64,000 nt of DNA from a virus. Location of the stretch: IMG/VR virus record IMGVR_UViG_3300028909_000017, positions 1-64,000 of that record. The stretch is one strand, 5' to 3'. Made by a program: the position numbers and the translations under genes. This document shows, piece by piece, positions 33,227 to 41,543 of this stretch. The notes beneath the pieces were generated by a model, which saw nothing but the letters and a program-made list of their open reading frames with translations, searched no databases and had not been told where the DNA came from. Position 1 is the first letter of the stretch, and every line of letters starts with the position of its first letter.

Positions 33227-33751
33227 CTAGGAAAGTCGATATTCCGCGGCAGATGAGGGAGTTTCTTTTAAAACAACCGAATATAATTTCGCTTGATTGC
33301 CAGTTGCTTCTGAAATTTTAGGGTTCAGAATGTTAAAAAAATGTTTGGCTAATGATTCGGCCGTCGGATATTCATTAATAATGTATGTTTTTCCAAATGC
33401 GGTTTGCCCATTCCAAAAACTATTTTCATTAATGGTGCTAGAAATTTCTTCAATCCAATCGTAAAAAATATGATCCATTAATTTTTCGTCATATGCCATA
33501 TTAATAAATTTGTCGTCTTTTAACGATAAAATTAATGCATGATCACAAAATGCATCGATATTTTGCATCATTATTTCTTTTAAAAATCCATAGTCAAATA
33601 CCATTTGAGACTGTGGACCCGATTCAAATAGATCCCCAGATAAATAAACTGTCATTGAATATCGATGTCCATGCAGATTTCGACATTTACTTTCATGCAA
33701 TGGAACACGATGTGCAGAATCAAATTCAATAGTTTTACTAATTATATTCAT
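33227..33751 (-). CDS. queD: 6-carboxy-tetrahydropterin synthase (QueD/PTPS family)
   Basis: 174 residues. Zinc ligands His14, His27 and His29 (FDSAHRV, NLHGHRY), catalytic Cys23 (ESKCRNLHGH), then FCDHALIL and NEYPTAESLAKHFF, and the terminal Glu in LKETPSSAAEYR. QueD makes 6-carboxy-tetrahydropterin from dihydroneopterin triphosphate in the deazaguanine (preQ0) pathway. Phages use this pathway for tRNA queuosine or to put deazaguanines into DNA. No other pathway gene (folE, queE, queC, dpdA) is in the window. Confidence 0.9.
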   Translation of the reverse strand: MNIISKTIEFDSAHRVPLHESKCRNLHGHRYSMTVYLSGDLFESGPQSQMVFDYGFLKEIMMQNIDAFCDHALILSLKDDKFINMAYDEKLMDHIFYDWIEEISSTINENSFWNGQTAFGKTYIINEYPTAESLAKHFFNILNPKISEATGNQAKLYSVVLKETPSSAAEYRLS

Positions 33752-33768
33752 TAAAACTCCTTGTATTA

Positions 33769-33799
33769 ATTATAGCATATTAAAGGAATAAACTGTCAA
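33769..33799 (-). promoter_or_regulatory. Possible sigma-70-type promoter of queD
   Basis: TATAAT (33769-33774) with TGC before it; the best -35, TTGACA (33794-33799), is 19 nt away, so it is weaker than the others. It lies inside the 3' end of the upstream gene. Confidence 0.45.
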
Positions 33800-34184
33800 T
33801 TCTCATTCCGCATAAATTATTATTTCGATCATCAAGAAATATAACCTCAGATTCATTTTCAAAAATAAGTCTTTTATTTCGTTGATGTATAATTTTAAGA
33901 TTTGCATTGTTGATAATATCCTCATATATCTGGAAATTATTTACAATGATTATTGTTTGTTTATATTTTTCAATTTCATTAATAATATCAGAAATTTTCC
34001 ATTCACCGGGATACCATATATTATTATAATCAGACATTAATCGAGCGTATTGGTTACTTATTTGCTGTTTAATTCGAGATTCAATTATATTTAGATTTTC
34101 ATCATCCCATTCTTCCGGATGTGAAAATGGATTTAACATTTTAAGCAAAATACCTATTTCGATAGAATCTAAATTTATTATCAT
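33780..34184 (-). CDS. Unknown 134-aa protein
   Basis: Alternating hydrophobic strands and helices (KQTIIIVNNFQIYEDIINN, then KLIHQRN-like and EVIFLDDRNNNLCGM) suggest a small alpha/beta fold, possibly P-loop-like but with no Walker A. The ATG overlaps the stop of the exonuclease gene by 4 nt and the two are coupled. No family recognised. Confidence 0.6.
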   Translation of the reverse strand: MIINLDSIEIGILLKMLNPFSHPEEWDDENLNIIESRIKQQISNQYARLMSDYNNIWYPGEWKISDIINEIEKYKQTIIIVNNFQIYEDIINNANLKIIHQRNKRLIFENESEVIFLDDRNNNLCGMRIDSLFL

Positions 34185-34753
34185 CCGCGAATTCTCCGAA
34201 GCATCTCAATGTGAAGTTTTGCGAGTGACCACGCATCATATAATGCATTATGCGGTGTTCCTTCAAATGGAACATTAAGGTATTTTAATGCTTTTGACAA
34301 AGTTAATTTTGGTTTAATTGCATAGGTACTTCTGAAAATAACACCCAAATCCCAAATTCCAGTTGAACCCCATGGATTATCACATTTATATAAATTACAA
34401 TGTTCTACGATTGGATCATTATCTGATCCCCAAGCAAATGTAACTTTATTTCGGGGGCTAAACTCATTTCGGATGGTATTCATTACGTCCGGAAATCGCC
34501 GCCCATCTTTAATAAGTAATTCTTTAGTAATTTTTGTTAAATTAGTACAATATTCACTGACTTCAAAATTTTTATTTTCTGGCCGTATATAATAATTAGC
34601 GGTTCTAGAAACGGTAAGTGAAATCGTGTCGATTTCAACCAAACCGATTTGGGTAATATGTTTGGTTTGATTTGCTGGACATTCGCCATTCGGCCAACAT
34701 AACATTTCTAAATCAATATATGCAATTTTTTGTGATGTTAAATTTTGAGACAT
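34181..34753 (-). CDS. DEDDh 3'-5' exonuclease
   Basis: 190 residues. KIAYIDLEMLCW (Asp, Glu), TFAWGSDNDPIVEH (Asp) and HNALYDAWSLAKLH (His, Asp) give the full DEDDh set of the DnaQ/RNase T superfamily. Unlike the DexA-like enzyme at 26489 it has the NxTKITxELL string of oligoribonuclease/RNase T-like proteins, so RNA trimming or nanoRNA turnover is possible. It is coupled to the unknown gene at 33780. Confidence 0.8.
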   Translation of the reverse strand: MSQNLTSQKIAYIDLEMLCWPNGECPANQTKHITQIGLVEIDTISLTVSRTANYYIRPENKNFEVSEYCTNLTKITKELLIKDGRRFPDVMNTIRNEFSPRNKVTFAWGSDNDPIVEHCNLYKCDNPWGSTGIWDLGVIFRSTYAIKPKLTLSKALKYLNVPFEGTPHNALYDAWSLAKLHIEMLRRIRG

Positions 34754-34766
34754 TTCTTTTTCTTTC

Positions 34767-34957
34767 TTAAAGACTTAATTTTTTAATTAGTAAGGCATCA
34801 TTTGCTTCTTGTTCGGTATCATATCGACCTTTAATATTAAACCATAGTCCAGAAATATTAACCTGAATTATGAATAAATTTTTTGAGGTACGATGCACTC
34901 GAGAATTGTTTTCAATAAGCAATTTATCGGATATATATAATGTAATAATTTTTTCAT
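34767..34957 (-). pseudogene. Small orphan paralogue, family B (copy B1, frameshifted)
   Basis: The frame ITLYISDKLLIENNSRVH and the ending DTEQEANDALLIKKLSL are intact, but the ATG (overlapping the TGA of B2) is one base out of frame. Adding one A to the A6 run after ATG restores it. Family B proteins (60-70 residues) end in (S/T)xxEA(E/N)D(Y/A)LLIxxLS(E/L). Confidence 0.6.
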
Positions 34958-35154
34958 AATGATAATTTTTTGATTAGTAAGGCATCATTTGCTTCTTGTT
35001 CGGTATCATATCTATCTCTTAGCCACCACCATTCTTCACCAAATTGTACCTGAATTCCAAACAAATTACCTTTCGATGGATAAATTCTGGTCGTATGATT
35101 GAGAATTGCTCCATCCACCATATACCACTCCAACCTAGTTTTAATGGTTTTCAT
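34954..35154 (-). CDS. Small orphan paralogue, family B (copy B2)
   Basis: 66 residues: LEWYMVDGAILNHTTRIYP at the start, a WWWLRDRY strand, and DTEQEANDALLIKKLSL at the end. Its last 45 bp are almost identical to those of B1, so the two duplicated recently. Confidence 0.7.
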   Translation of the reverse strand: MKTIKTRLEWYMVDGAILNHTTRIYPSKGNLFGIQVQFGEEWWWLRDRYDTEQEANDALLIKKLSL

Positions 35155-35156
35155 AA

Positions 35157-35335
35157 TTATTCCGATAATTTTAAAATCAATAAATAATCTTCTGCTTCTT
35201 TTCGGAAATTAAACGGTTTATCTACATATGTAAACCATCCGACTCTGAGAATATTTTTTATGCTGAAATAATGACGCCGCTCTTCAATTAAATATTCTTT
35301 ATAGAATTAATTCGAAGTCCAGATTTATCAATCAT
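35157..35335 (-). pseudogene. Small orphan paralogue, family B (copy B3, frameshifted)
   Basis: MIDKSGLRINSIK is followed, one base out of frame, by EYLIEERRHYFSIKN and the ending FRKEAEDYLLILKLSE. One extra A in the AAAG near 35297 would restore the frame. Confidence 0.6.
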
Positions 35336-35340
35336 GTTCT

Positions 35341-35533
35341 TCACTCTTCTAATTTCAAAATTAATAGGTCATCTTCGGCTGATCGGAGGGTTTTTATATC
35401 GTTTATTCTTGTAAATCCATGCATATGCAACTTGATTTGTTCCAGCCGGGTGGTATAAAATCCTGAATTTAATAGACCATCAATTATTACCATACTGTTC
35501 TATTTTATATTCTTTATTAGTCCTAACATTCAT
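35341..35533 (-). pseudogene. Small orphan paralogue, family B (copy B4, frameshifted)
   Basis: MNVRTNKEYKIEQYGN continues one base out of frame as DGLLNSGFYTTRLEQIK, ending LRSAEDDLLILKLEE. The second frame alone can give a 50-residue product from the ATG at 35493. Confidence 0.55.
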
Positions 35534-35715
35534 TCTGATAATCTCGAAATCAATAAATAATCTTCTGCTTCCCTTTTTGTTGAAAAGGTTGGAACTAATA
35601 TTGATCCAATCGGCCATAACCAATACCATGTCGGTATATAATGTAACTCATCGATTGAATCTTTGAATTGAACCCCCCAACATTTTCCTAATGGGTGGAT
35701 TCTATATTTAATCAT
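35530..35715 (-). CDS. Small orphan paralogue, family B (copy B5)
   Basis: 61 residues: MIKYRIHPLGKCWGVQF at the start, YIPTWYWLWPIGS, then STKREAEDYLLISRLSE. Overlaps both neighbours by 4 nt. Confidence 0.7.
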   Translation of the reverse strand: MIKYRIHPLGKCWGVQFKDSIDELHYIPTWYWLWPIGSILVPTFSTKREAEDYLLISRLSE

Positions 35716-35882
35716 TTTTGAACAGTTTTACTTTTCTTGGGAATATAGGTAACAAGAAAAGTAAAACTGCCGTCCTTATTTCTGGTATAATTCAACACAC
35801 CTTTAATTTTTTGGGTATGCAATTCATCGATAAAATCGAGCGCAGCAATAGTAGAAGTAAACTCAGAAATTTTTTCTTTCAT
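35712..35882 (-). CDS. Small protein upstream of family B, unknown
   Basis: 56 residues starting MKEKISEFTSTIAAL, with a C-terminal strand GSFTFLVTYIPKKSKTVQK. It does not carry the family B ending. The stop overlaps the B5 start (ATGA). Confidence 0.55.
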   Translation of the reverse strand: MKEKISEFTSTIAALDFIDELHTQKIKGVLNYTRNKDGSFTFLVTYIPKKSKTVQK

Positions 35883-35907
35883 TGTGATACCTTTCTTATT
35901 TGGATGA

Positions 35908-36117
35908 TTATGAAATTAATTTTTCGATTAAAATAGCAGCCTCGGCTTCTTCGCGAGACGAGAATATTTCAAATGAAGTAGAATGTAATGTTCTTGCAAA
36001 TAGTGTATCCCAATGTTTTACTTCGACTAATACACCGTTCGGAATAATAGACATATCATCTATAATTTCAAATGTTCGAACATATTTTGGGTTGACAATG
36101 TACGATAGCTTACCCAT
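35908..36117 (-). CDS. Small orphan paralogue, family B (copy B6)
   Basis: 69 residues from the ATG at 36117 (MGKLSYIVNPKYV), which overlaps the upstream stop (TAATG). Ends SSREEAEAAILIEKLIS, the family B pattern. Confidence 0.65.
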   Translation of the reverse strand: MGKLSYIVNPKYVRTFEIIDDMSIIPNGVLVEVKHWDTLFARTLHSTSFEIFSSREEAEAAILIEKLIS

Positions 36118-36407
36118 TATTGATATGCTTTCTTTTCCGGTAAGCCAACCAACCATTCAATATTGATTTTGCGAATCTTTTCGGTTGGTTCACCTTCATC
36201 GAGTAATCCATTCCAAATAACAGCAAATTCACGGGTGGGTTTTTCGGGTGCATCTGTAACTAAAAATTGATCGGTTGAATAATCAAAAACATCAAACGAG
36301 TCAATTGGCGCAGAATCATTATGTGCCGGCATTACAATAACGTGGTGACCAGCAATTCGAATCTTTTCGTCAACTTCATTTTTTAATTCATTCATCCAAT
36401 TTGACAT
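36117..36407 (-). CDS. Unknown 96-aa protein
   Basis: Starts MSNWMNELKNEVDEKIR; a middle beta-rich segment and a conserved-looking end KINIEWLVGLPEKKAYQ. GCAGGA ribosome site. It is the first gene after the promoter at 36443-36471 and leads into family B, so it belongs to the same early unit. Confidence 0.6.
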   Translation of the reverse strand: MSNWMNELKNEVDEKIRIAGHHVIVMPAHNDSAPIDSFDVFDYSTDQFLVTDAPEKPTREFAVIWNGLLDEGEPTEKIRKINIEWLVGLPEKKAYQ

Positions 36408-36442
36408 ATTATCCTGCTTTCTGAACTATATAGTTCATTATC

Positions 36443-36471
36443 AGTTTAACATTATTTATACAATTTGTCAA
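36443..36471 (-). promoter_or_regulatory. Sigma-70-type promoter
   Basis: TTGACA (36466-36471), 17 nt, TAAACT (36443-36448). The -35 overlaps the stop of the upstream gene. Drives 36117-36407 and family B. Confidence 0.6.
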
Positions 36472-36662
36472 CGTGTAATTGAAGGTGACCAACCTAATCT
36501 TAAATTAAATCGTTGTACGGCTTTTTGCTTATGAAGATCGATTAATTCGACAGTATAAAAATCATCAACAATATCGCGTATTCGACCACGATAAAGAGAA
36601 TTACCTTCCTCAATTGAATGAACAGTGACAGCCGAACCGATTGAAAAGAATTCTTGTTTCAT
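36468..36662 (-). CDS. Small SH3/KOW-like beta protein
   Basis: 64 residues: GSAVTVHSIEEGNSLYRGRIRDI then YTVELID, a strand order like a small beta-barrel (SH3, Tudor or KOW). It is paralogous to 36741-37097 (GTKVTVHSLGLETPGEFRGI). Function unknown; nucleic-acid or protein binding is typical of such barrels. Confidence 0.6.
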   Translation of the reverse strand: MKQEFFSIGSAVTVHSIEEGNSLYRGRIRDIVDDFYTVELIDLHKQKAVQRFNLRLGWSPSITR

Positions 36663-36740
36663 GGTGATCCTTTGTATGCTCGTTAATTATCGTTTGGATG
36701 CAAGTATCGACAGTATTTCTTCTGCATTTTTTACAAGATT

Positions 36741-37097
36741 TTAATTTTTGCATACACGATCACCAATTTTATAAATGCCGCCACTGCTTTTGCTTCCCGT
36801 AGCAAGATTATTTAATTCACAATTTGATTGATTTAGGGCAGCGCTCATTTCTTGAATTAGCCTAATAGTCTTTTCATTATCATCCAACTTTAACGGCCAA
36901 CCAACTTCGATGCAAGCAGCGGGAATTGTATAGGTATTATATGTAGAATTTTTGACAAATGTATCAACCATTTCTACAATGTAAATTGTAACGACATCTT
37001 TAACAGAAATTCCACGAATAATTCCACGAAATTCTCCGGGTGTTTCCAGCCCAAGTGAATGCACGGTTACCTTTGTACCAAATTCAAGATATTTCAT
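36741..37097 (-). CDS. SH3/KOW-like beta protein with C-terminal extension
   Basis: 118 residues. The first 75 match the 36468-36662 protein (GTKVTVHS, FRGIIRGIS, IYIVEMVD); the last 40 are polar with one KIGDRVCKN repeat-like end. Strong GAGGAGATAA ribosome site. Confidence 0.6.
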   Translation of the reverse strand: MKYLEFGTKVTVHSLGLETPGEFRGIIRGISVKDVVTIYIVEMVDTFVKNSTYNTYTIPAACIEVGWPLKLDDNEKTIRLIQEMSAALNQSNCELNNLATGSKSSGGIYKIGDRVCKN

Positions 37098-37170
37098 TTA
37101 TCTCCTCTTTCGATTTCATACATTTGAGAATTCCGAGGTCCATTATTGTTCTTTGATCAAAATTGCATTT

Positions 37171-37353
37171 TTACGTATCACAATTCCGAACAGTGTTTGC
37201 TATAATTGCCCCCAAACCGATAAACCAACCACGATCAGTATAAATAATAGCAGGATCGTTTGGATGTGCAATGGCCCCATAGATAACCGTAATTCCCATT
37301 AAGATAAGAGCCATTGCCAATGATTTTAATGCCAAGTCAAATTGCTTCTTCAT
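37171..37353 (-). CDS. Small membrane protein
   Basis: 60 residues with two hydrophobic segments (about 12-27 and 43-53) joined by an acidic/polar loop. It lies 3 nt upstream of no known partner and just after cca in the same unit. Function unknown. Confidence 0.6.
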   Translation of the reverse strand: MKKQFDLALKSLAMALILMGITVIYGAIAHPNDPAIIYTDRGWFIGLGAIIANTVRNCDT

Positions 37354-37356
37354 GGA

Positions 37357-38682
37357 TTACCTTTCAAACCAAATTTTAATTTGCACAAGAGCAACGGCCT
37401 GTTCTTTTGTTGTTATTACTCCATCGAGCTGAGCCGTTTCTACAGCTTCCAACAAAATTTTAAAATTGGGACCTGGCTTCATTCCCATTTCAATTAGATC
37501 ATTACCAGTGAGCAATCTTTCGGGTCTCAATTCTTCCGGGGCCATACTTTCCAGAAAATTTTTGCAAAAATCATGATCGGTCAAATTGCCATTGCTGCCG
37601 AGACTGTCAAATTTATTAAGTTCAAGCAATTCACTAAAGTTGTCTGAACGAACAAATCTTTTCAATTTCGAAACATTCATGTGCGACGTATTAAAAAATC
37701 GCATATGGTTTGCAACCAGATCCGTCACGGTATCGACAACTTCGTTTGAAAATCGAAGATCGCGTAATGTATTTTTGGTCATCTTTGCTCCAACATGTTC
37801 ATGACCAAAAAATTGATTATGTCCAGTTGACGGATTACGCTTTGCTGTTACAGGCTTTCCCACGTCGTGAAAAAGTACGCCAAGCGCGAGGGTCAGAGAA
37901 CAATTGGGCTTCAAAAAGGAAAGCATTTTCAATGTATGATTCCACACATTTCCTTCCGGGTGCCATTTTTCATTCTGATCTACACCACGCATCCTGCAAA
38001 AATCAGGCAAAACATACTGAAGAATACCGGTTTCATCGAACAATTTAAATGCAACATCAACATTACCTCCAGTAAGAATCTTGCTTAATTCACCAGCGAT
38101 ACGATCGGCGGGCAATGTTTTAACGGACGATGCAAATTCTGTAATTGCGGCTTTTGTTTCTGATTCGATTGTAAATCCCAATCGAGCAGCGAATCGTACT
38201 GCCCGAAGCAAACGCAATGCATCTTCTTTGAAACGATTCTTTGGATTCCCTACCGTTCTTACTACCTTGTTATTGAGATCATCCAATCCGCCAACAAAAT
38301 CAAATACCTTGCCATTTTTATCCATAAGCAAAGCATTGATTGAAAAATCGCGTCTCAAAACATCTTCTTTGGGATCGTTGGTAAATTTTACGGAATCTGG
38401 ACGGCGTGAGTCAGAATAACTGCCATCTAACCGAAATGTCGCAGTTTCGAATTCATCACCATTCATTTTTACGAGTGATACACCAAAATTCTCCCCAACA
38501 AATTTTGATCCAGGGAAAATTTTAGCAACCTGATCGGGAGTAGCGGAGGTCGTGATGTCGTAATCATGCACCGGCAGATCGAGCAATGTATCTCGTACAC
38601 CCCCGCCAGCCAAGAAAGAGGTAAATCCTTCATTTTCAAGAATTTGCATTACTTTCATCGCATTGTTTTTGGTTGTCATCAT
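37357..38682 (-). CDS. cca: tRNA nucleotidyltransferase (CCA-adding enzyme)
   Basis: About 441 residues. The ATG at 38682 or 38679 is preferred over a GTG at 38694, since GAGGG sits between them. The class II nucleotidyltransferase core is present: GGGVRDTLL, HDYDITT (metal Asp pair), RRDFSINAL and EDALRLLRAVRFA, followed by an HD domain (LFHDVGKP). It builds or repairs the CCA end of tRNAs without a template. No tRNA gene is in the window, so the substrate is host tRNA or tRNAs elsewhere on the phage. GC content is higher than neighbours. Confidence 0.95.
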   Translation of the reverse strand: MMTTKNNAMKVMQILENEGFTSFLAGGGVRDTLLDLPVHDYDITTSATPDQVAKIFPGSKFVGENFGVSLVKMNGDEFETATFRLDGSYSDSRRPDSVKFTNDPKEDVLRRDFSINALLMDKNGKVFDFVGGLDDLNNKVVRTVGNPKNRFKEDALRLLRAVRFAARLGFTIESETKAAITEFASSVKTLPADRIAGELSKILTGGNVDVAFKLFDETGILQYVLPDFCRMRGVDQNEKWHPEGNVWNHTLKMLSFLKPNCSLTLALGVLFHDVGKPVTAKRNPSTGHNQFFGHEHVGAKMTKNTLRDLRFSNEVVDTVTDLVANHMRFFNTSHMNVSKLKRFVRSDNFSELLELNKFDSLGSNGNLTDHDFCKNFLESMAPEELRPERLLTGNDLIEMGMKPGPNFKILLEAVETAQLDGVITTKEQAVALVQIKIWFER

Positions 38683-38700
38683 TCCCTCACTCACAAATAT

Positions 38701-38729
38701 AGTATAGCAATTTTTGGTTTAATTGTCAA
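38701..38729 (-). promoter_or_regulatory. Sigma-70-type promoter of cca
   Basis: TTGACA (38724-38729), 17 nt, TATACT (38701-38706), with TTGC before the -10. Confidence 0.75.
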
Positions 38730-38734
38730 CCGAT

Positions 38735-38965
38735 TTAATTATTTTTCTCTACGGTACTGAGATAGAACACACTTCCGAACCCGCGTTCAGAATCGTGCTC
38801 AGTCGTTTGCCGGGTGATTTTAACAAGTCCTTTGTCTAACAAATTATTACGTGCATTAACGAGCCGCCCTCCAAAAGGACGTCTTTTAATGATCCCGTGC
38901 TCAATGTTTGCGTAGCCTTTCTTTTCAATTTCATCCATAATCATCTGTTCTGTCTTATTAATCAT
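38735..38965 (-). CDS. Small winged-helix-like protein
   Basis: 76 residues from the ATG at 38965 (MINKTEQMIMDEIEKKG). HGIIKRRPFGGRLVNARNNLLDKGLVKIT looks like the recognition helix and wing of a winged helix, followed by GSVFYLS. A similar layout occurs at 60332. It may bind DNA and act as an early regulator. It has a module-type early promoter with the 24-bp upstream element. Confidence 0.55.
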   Translation of the reverse strand: MINKTEQMIMDEIEKKGYANIEHGIIKRRPFGGRLVNARNNLLDKGLVKITRQTTEHDSERGFGSVFYLSTVEKNN

Positions 38966-38986
38966 TACCTTTACCTCATTGAAATA

Positions 38987-39015
38987 ATTATAGCAAAGTT
39001 CGGTACATATTGCAA
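38987..39015 (-). promoter_or_regulatory. Early sigma-70-type promoter (module copy 3)
   Basis: TTGCAA (39010-39015), 17 nt, TATAAT (38987-38992), then ATTTCAATGAGG. Confidence 0.8.
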
Positions 39016-39038
39016 CCGAAAAAGTCAAAATAATTATT

Positions 39039-39062
39039 GTTGAAAACAAAGGACTTAATTTT
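39039..39062 (-). promoter_or_regulatory. Upstream element of the early promoter module (copy 3)
   Basis: GTTGAAAACAAAGGACTT plus AATTTT, 23 bp from the -35 at 39015. Confidence 0.6.
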
Positions 39063-39152
39063 CCATTTACGGGGATTATTTTAGCTTGGCATGGTTATAT
39101 ATGGTTGAATGGTTGCTAGGGCAATGTCGGGCAAATTCATTGTTAATGCGGT

Positions 39153-39173
39153 AATTAAGTCCTTTGTTTTCAA
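39153..39173. repeat. Inverted copy of the promoter-module element
   Basis: AATTAAGTCCTTTGTTTTCA, facing copy 3 across a 90-bp gap that holds no gene. No promoter lies 23 bp beyond it on the plus strand that I can see. Confidence 0.5.
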
Positions 39174-39251
39174 TAAATCACTGTGATAATTTATAGATCA
39201 TCATTTGTTCACGAGGCAATAATACTGAAGCGCTTGAATAAATTGTAGATT

Positions 39252-39841
39252 TTATTCGGCCGAATTTATTTTTACAGTCATTGTCTTTTCGGTAAATTTA
39301 ATCACTTCACCGATTTGCATTTCATTACAACTTGTAAATGCGATCCAATCTCCTAAATAAATTGGACTGCCGATAATATCCAGCATGAATGTTATTACGG
39401 GTTTCGGTGGGGTTGCAACTCGCTTCTTTTTTGCATCGATTCGATCAAGTTTGATGGCCGATTTAATTTCTGATAAAATCGGATCAGATGCATCAACTAC
39501 CATATATAAATCGGATGTTGACCGTGCCCGGCGACTGTAAACAATACCTAAATTATCTTGACTATTTTTAAAATCGCCGGCACCCGCTTTGGAATATCCG
39601 TATTTAGATAAAATCTTGGAAATTCTATCGGTGCCATTTATATTACTACTAATGACAAATTTATAAGCAAGTTTTCTTTCTTCGGTTTCACATATACTCA
39701 AAATATATCCGGCATATTCTTGATTACATATCGGACATGATTTTGCCTGATTATAATTTGAATAAGAATAATCTTGGTATAATTTTGATGTATAAAAATG
39801 TTTATTTTTTGCAATATGCTAGAACATATATGCTCATTCAT
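39252..39841 (-). pseudogene. Zinc-ribbon/SH3-like protein, frameshifted (paralogue of 40065-40838)
   Basis: MNEHICSSILQK is followed, after one missing A in the A6 run at 39805-39810, by NKHFYTSKLYQDYSYSNY and SCPICNQEYAGYIL. The remainder (FMLDIIGSPIYLGDWIAF then GEVIKFTEKTMTV) is the same barrel as at the end of 40065-40838. From about 39701 the frame is open with no good ATG. Confidence 0.55.
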
Positions 39842-40043
39842 CCTCCCAAAATCCTTGTCTTTCATCAGTAAATCTTCGATTAATATATTTGATAATTTGT
39901 GCATGGGTTCTTGCCAGTGAACGAATCTTTCTTCGTTCGTGTTGATTTGACAATTTAGAAAATTCCAATAACGCCAAATATGCACGTGAATTTTTGGGAA
40001 AACTCCATTTTTGTGCGAGTTGATTTGCCAGAGTGTTTTTCAT
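39834..40043 (-). CDS. Small basic helical protein, unknown
   Basis: 69 residues: MKNTLANQLAQKWSFPKNS, then LSNQHERRKIRSLARTHAQI. An AGAGG ribosome site precedes it. Its end overlaps the start of the next gene by 8 nt. Confidence 0.55.
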   Translation of the reverse strand: MKNTLANQLAQKWSFPKNSRAYLALLEFSKLSNQHERRKIRSLARTHAQIIKYINRRFTDERQGFWEDE

Positions 40044-40064
40044 AATTTACCTCTTAGAGGAAAG

Positions 40065-40838
40065 TTATCCTAATGAAAGTTTATGTATCATCAATTGATT
40101 TTCATCCAGCACGACAATTTGGGATGAAGTAATGTTATATTTAATACATTGATTATTGGGGTTGCAATGCTCAATTTGAACAGTTTTGTTGGAAAATTTT
40201 AAAATTTTTCCATACCGTAAATAACCATATGCAACAAATCCGACATATTGACCCACGTGTAATTCCTTACCAATAAAATCACTGAACGTATTGATAATTT
40301 TGGGTTTTTTGGTAATGTTTGATTGCTGCTTTCGTATATTTGATAGCAAGCCAGCCATATCTTTTAATAATTTTGTATTATCCGATACGATAATCATTTT
40401 GATGGTTTTGTTTTTGGAATTAGGTATGAAGAAACAGAATTCATTGTCGTTTTGAAATGCAATTTCATAACCTTTACGGCTTTCATTAAGAACAAACCCA
40501 TATGAATTAATCAATTGGATGATTGAATTATTTGAAAATGATTTAATATATTTCATCGAGTCATGCGGTATATGGTCTGTAAATAAATTTACAGAAAATG
40601 TTTTGCAATTTATGGACGCCGAAGTATTTTTACGCAGGTCAACATAGTCAATTATCCAATCAGAAGTCGAATAGCCGAGTCTAATACAATCTGGGCAATT
40701 TCGGTCATACTTTAATTGAGCCAATCCCAGCCGTTCGATCCGTTCCTGATTGCAGACAAAATAATGATTATGACCGCACTTAGCCAATATCGGTTTAATA
40801 GTCAATATCGGTTTAAATGTACTATCAACATTTCCCAT
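40065..40838 (-). CDS. Zinc-ribbon plus SH3-like barrel protein, unknown
   Basis: 257 residues. N-terminal Cys/His pattern AKCGHNHYFVCNQ and NCPDC could bind zinc. A central domain follows, and the C-terminal part (DFIGKELHVGQYVGFVAYGYLRYGKILKF) is a small barrel shared with 39252-39841 and resembling 36468 and 36741. It is probably a phage-specific binding protein; target unknown. Confidence 0.55.
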   Translation of the reverse strand: MGNVDSTFKPILTIKPILAKCGHNHYFVCNQERIERLGLAQLKYDRNCPDCIRLGYSTSDWIIDYVDLRKNTSASINCKTFSVNLFTDHIPHDSMKYIKSFSNNSIIQLINSYGFVLNESRKGYEIAFQNDNEFCFFIPNSKNKTIKMIIVSDNTKLLKDMAGLLSNIRKQQSNITKKPKIINTFSDFIGKELHVGQYVGFVAYGYLRYGKILKFSNKTVQIEHCNPNNQCIKYNITSSQIVVLDENQLMIHKLSLG

Positions 40839-40890
40839 AAATTATCCTCCAGAAATTAAAAATCAGTGAATAGCCGAATATATCCAAAAG

Positions 40891-41226
40891 TTATCGTGGG
40901 ACGCAATAAAGTCGAATTTTTCCGTACGAATTTTTGATTTTAATTCCGAGAGTTTCCGCATATTGATCCAATTGATTAATATTTTGCACATTCGGCATAT
41001 AATTGATCGGACGATTTACGGCAACTGTGATGTGCGTTTTTCGATAATTAACAAACACTTCGGAATGAGGAAAGGCATCCATTGCTCGAGTGGAAATATT
41101 TTCGGCCAGACGAATCCTATCACGGCCATAAAGAGGACGATATTTTTCGTCGTCTGATTTCAACTGAATCATTGCATATACGGCTGAAGTTCGATTTACG
41201 CGCTCATCTGTTGAAACTTTCTGCAT
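40891..41226 (-). CDS. Unknown 111-aa protein
   Basis: The ATG at 41226 (MQKVSTDERVNRTSAVYAM) follows GGAAAGGG. The core (DRIRLAENISTRAMDAFPHSEVFVNYRKTHITVAV) alternates helix and strand like a ferredoxin-type fold. No family recognised. Confidence 0.55.
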   Translation of the reverse strand: MQKVSTDERVNRTSAVYAMIQLKSDDEKYRPLYGRDRIRLAENISTRAMDAFPHSEVFVNYRKTHITVAVNRPINYMPNVQNINQLDQYAETLGIKIKNSYGKIRLYCVPR

Positions 41227-41294
41227 ACTAACCCTTTCCATCTGAGATCATTATTAGATTGTTGCTTCCCGTACTAATTCAGTTTACGATGTAA

Positions 41295-41486
41295 TTAAAT
41301 TTGAACATCGTACTGTGCAAGCTCCTCTTTAACCTTCTCGTAAGGATACGCACCCGCAATCGATAGAAATACATTGTCAATTACCCTGTTTGGTACACCA
41401 TGTTTCTTTAGGTCACGGCCAAACCTCCAGCTAAAAAATCGAAATCGTAGCGATTTAAAATTTCTCTTAAGCCAATTCCAATTCAT
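41295..41486 (-). CDS. Small basic protein, unknown
   Basis: 63 residues: MNWNWLKRNFKSLRFRFFSWRF is strongly basic and aromatic, followed by a helical GVPNRVIDNVFLSIAG. It could bind membrane or nucleic acid. Own promoter at 41515-41543. Confidence 0.55.
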   Translation of the reverse strand: MNWNWLKRNFKSLRFRFFSWRFGRDLKKHGVPNRVIDNVFLSIAGAYPYEKVKEELAQYDVQI

Positions 41487-41514
41487 TTAATCACCTTTTC
41501 TCAACAACATAATC

Positions 41515-41543
41515 AGTATAGCAAATATCGGTTTGAGAGTCAA
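41515..41543 (-). promoter_or_regulatory. Sigma-70-type promoter
   Basis: TTGACT (41538-41543), 17 nt, TATACT (41515-41520). The -35 overlaps the stop of the upstream gene. Confidence 0.7.

Noticed and set aside
35718-36166. Plus-strand open frames over family B
   Set aside because: Antisense to overlapping minus-strand genes with shared stop/start signals.
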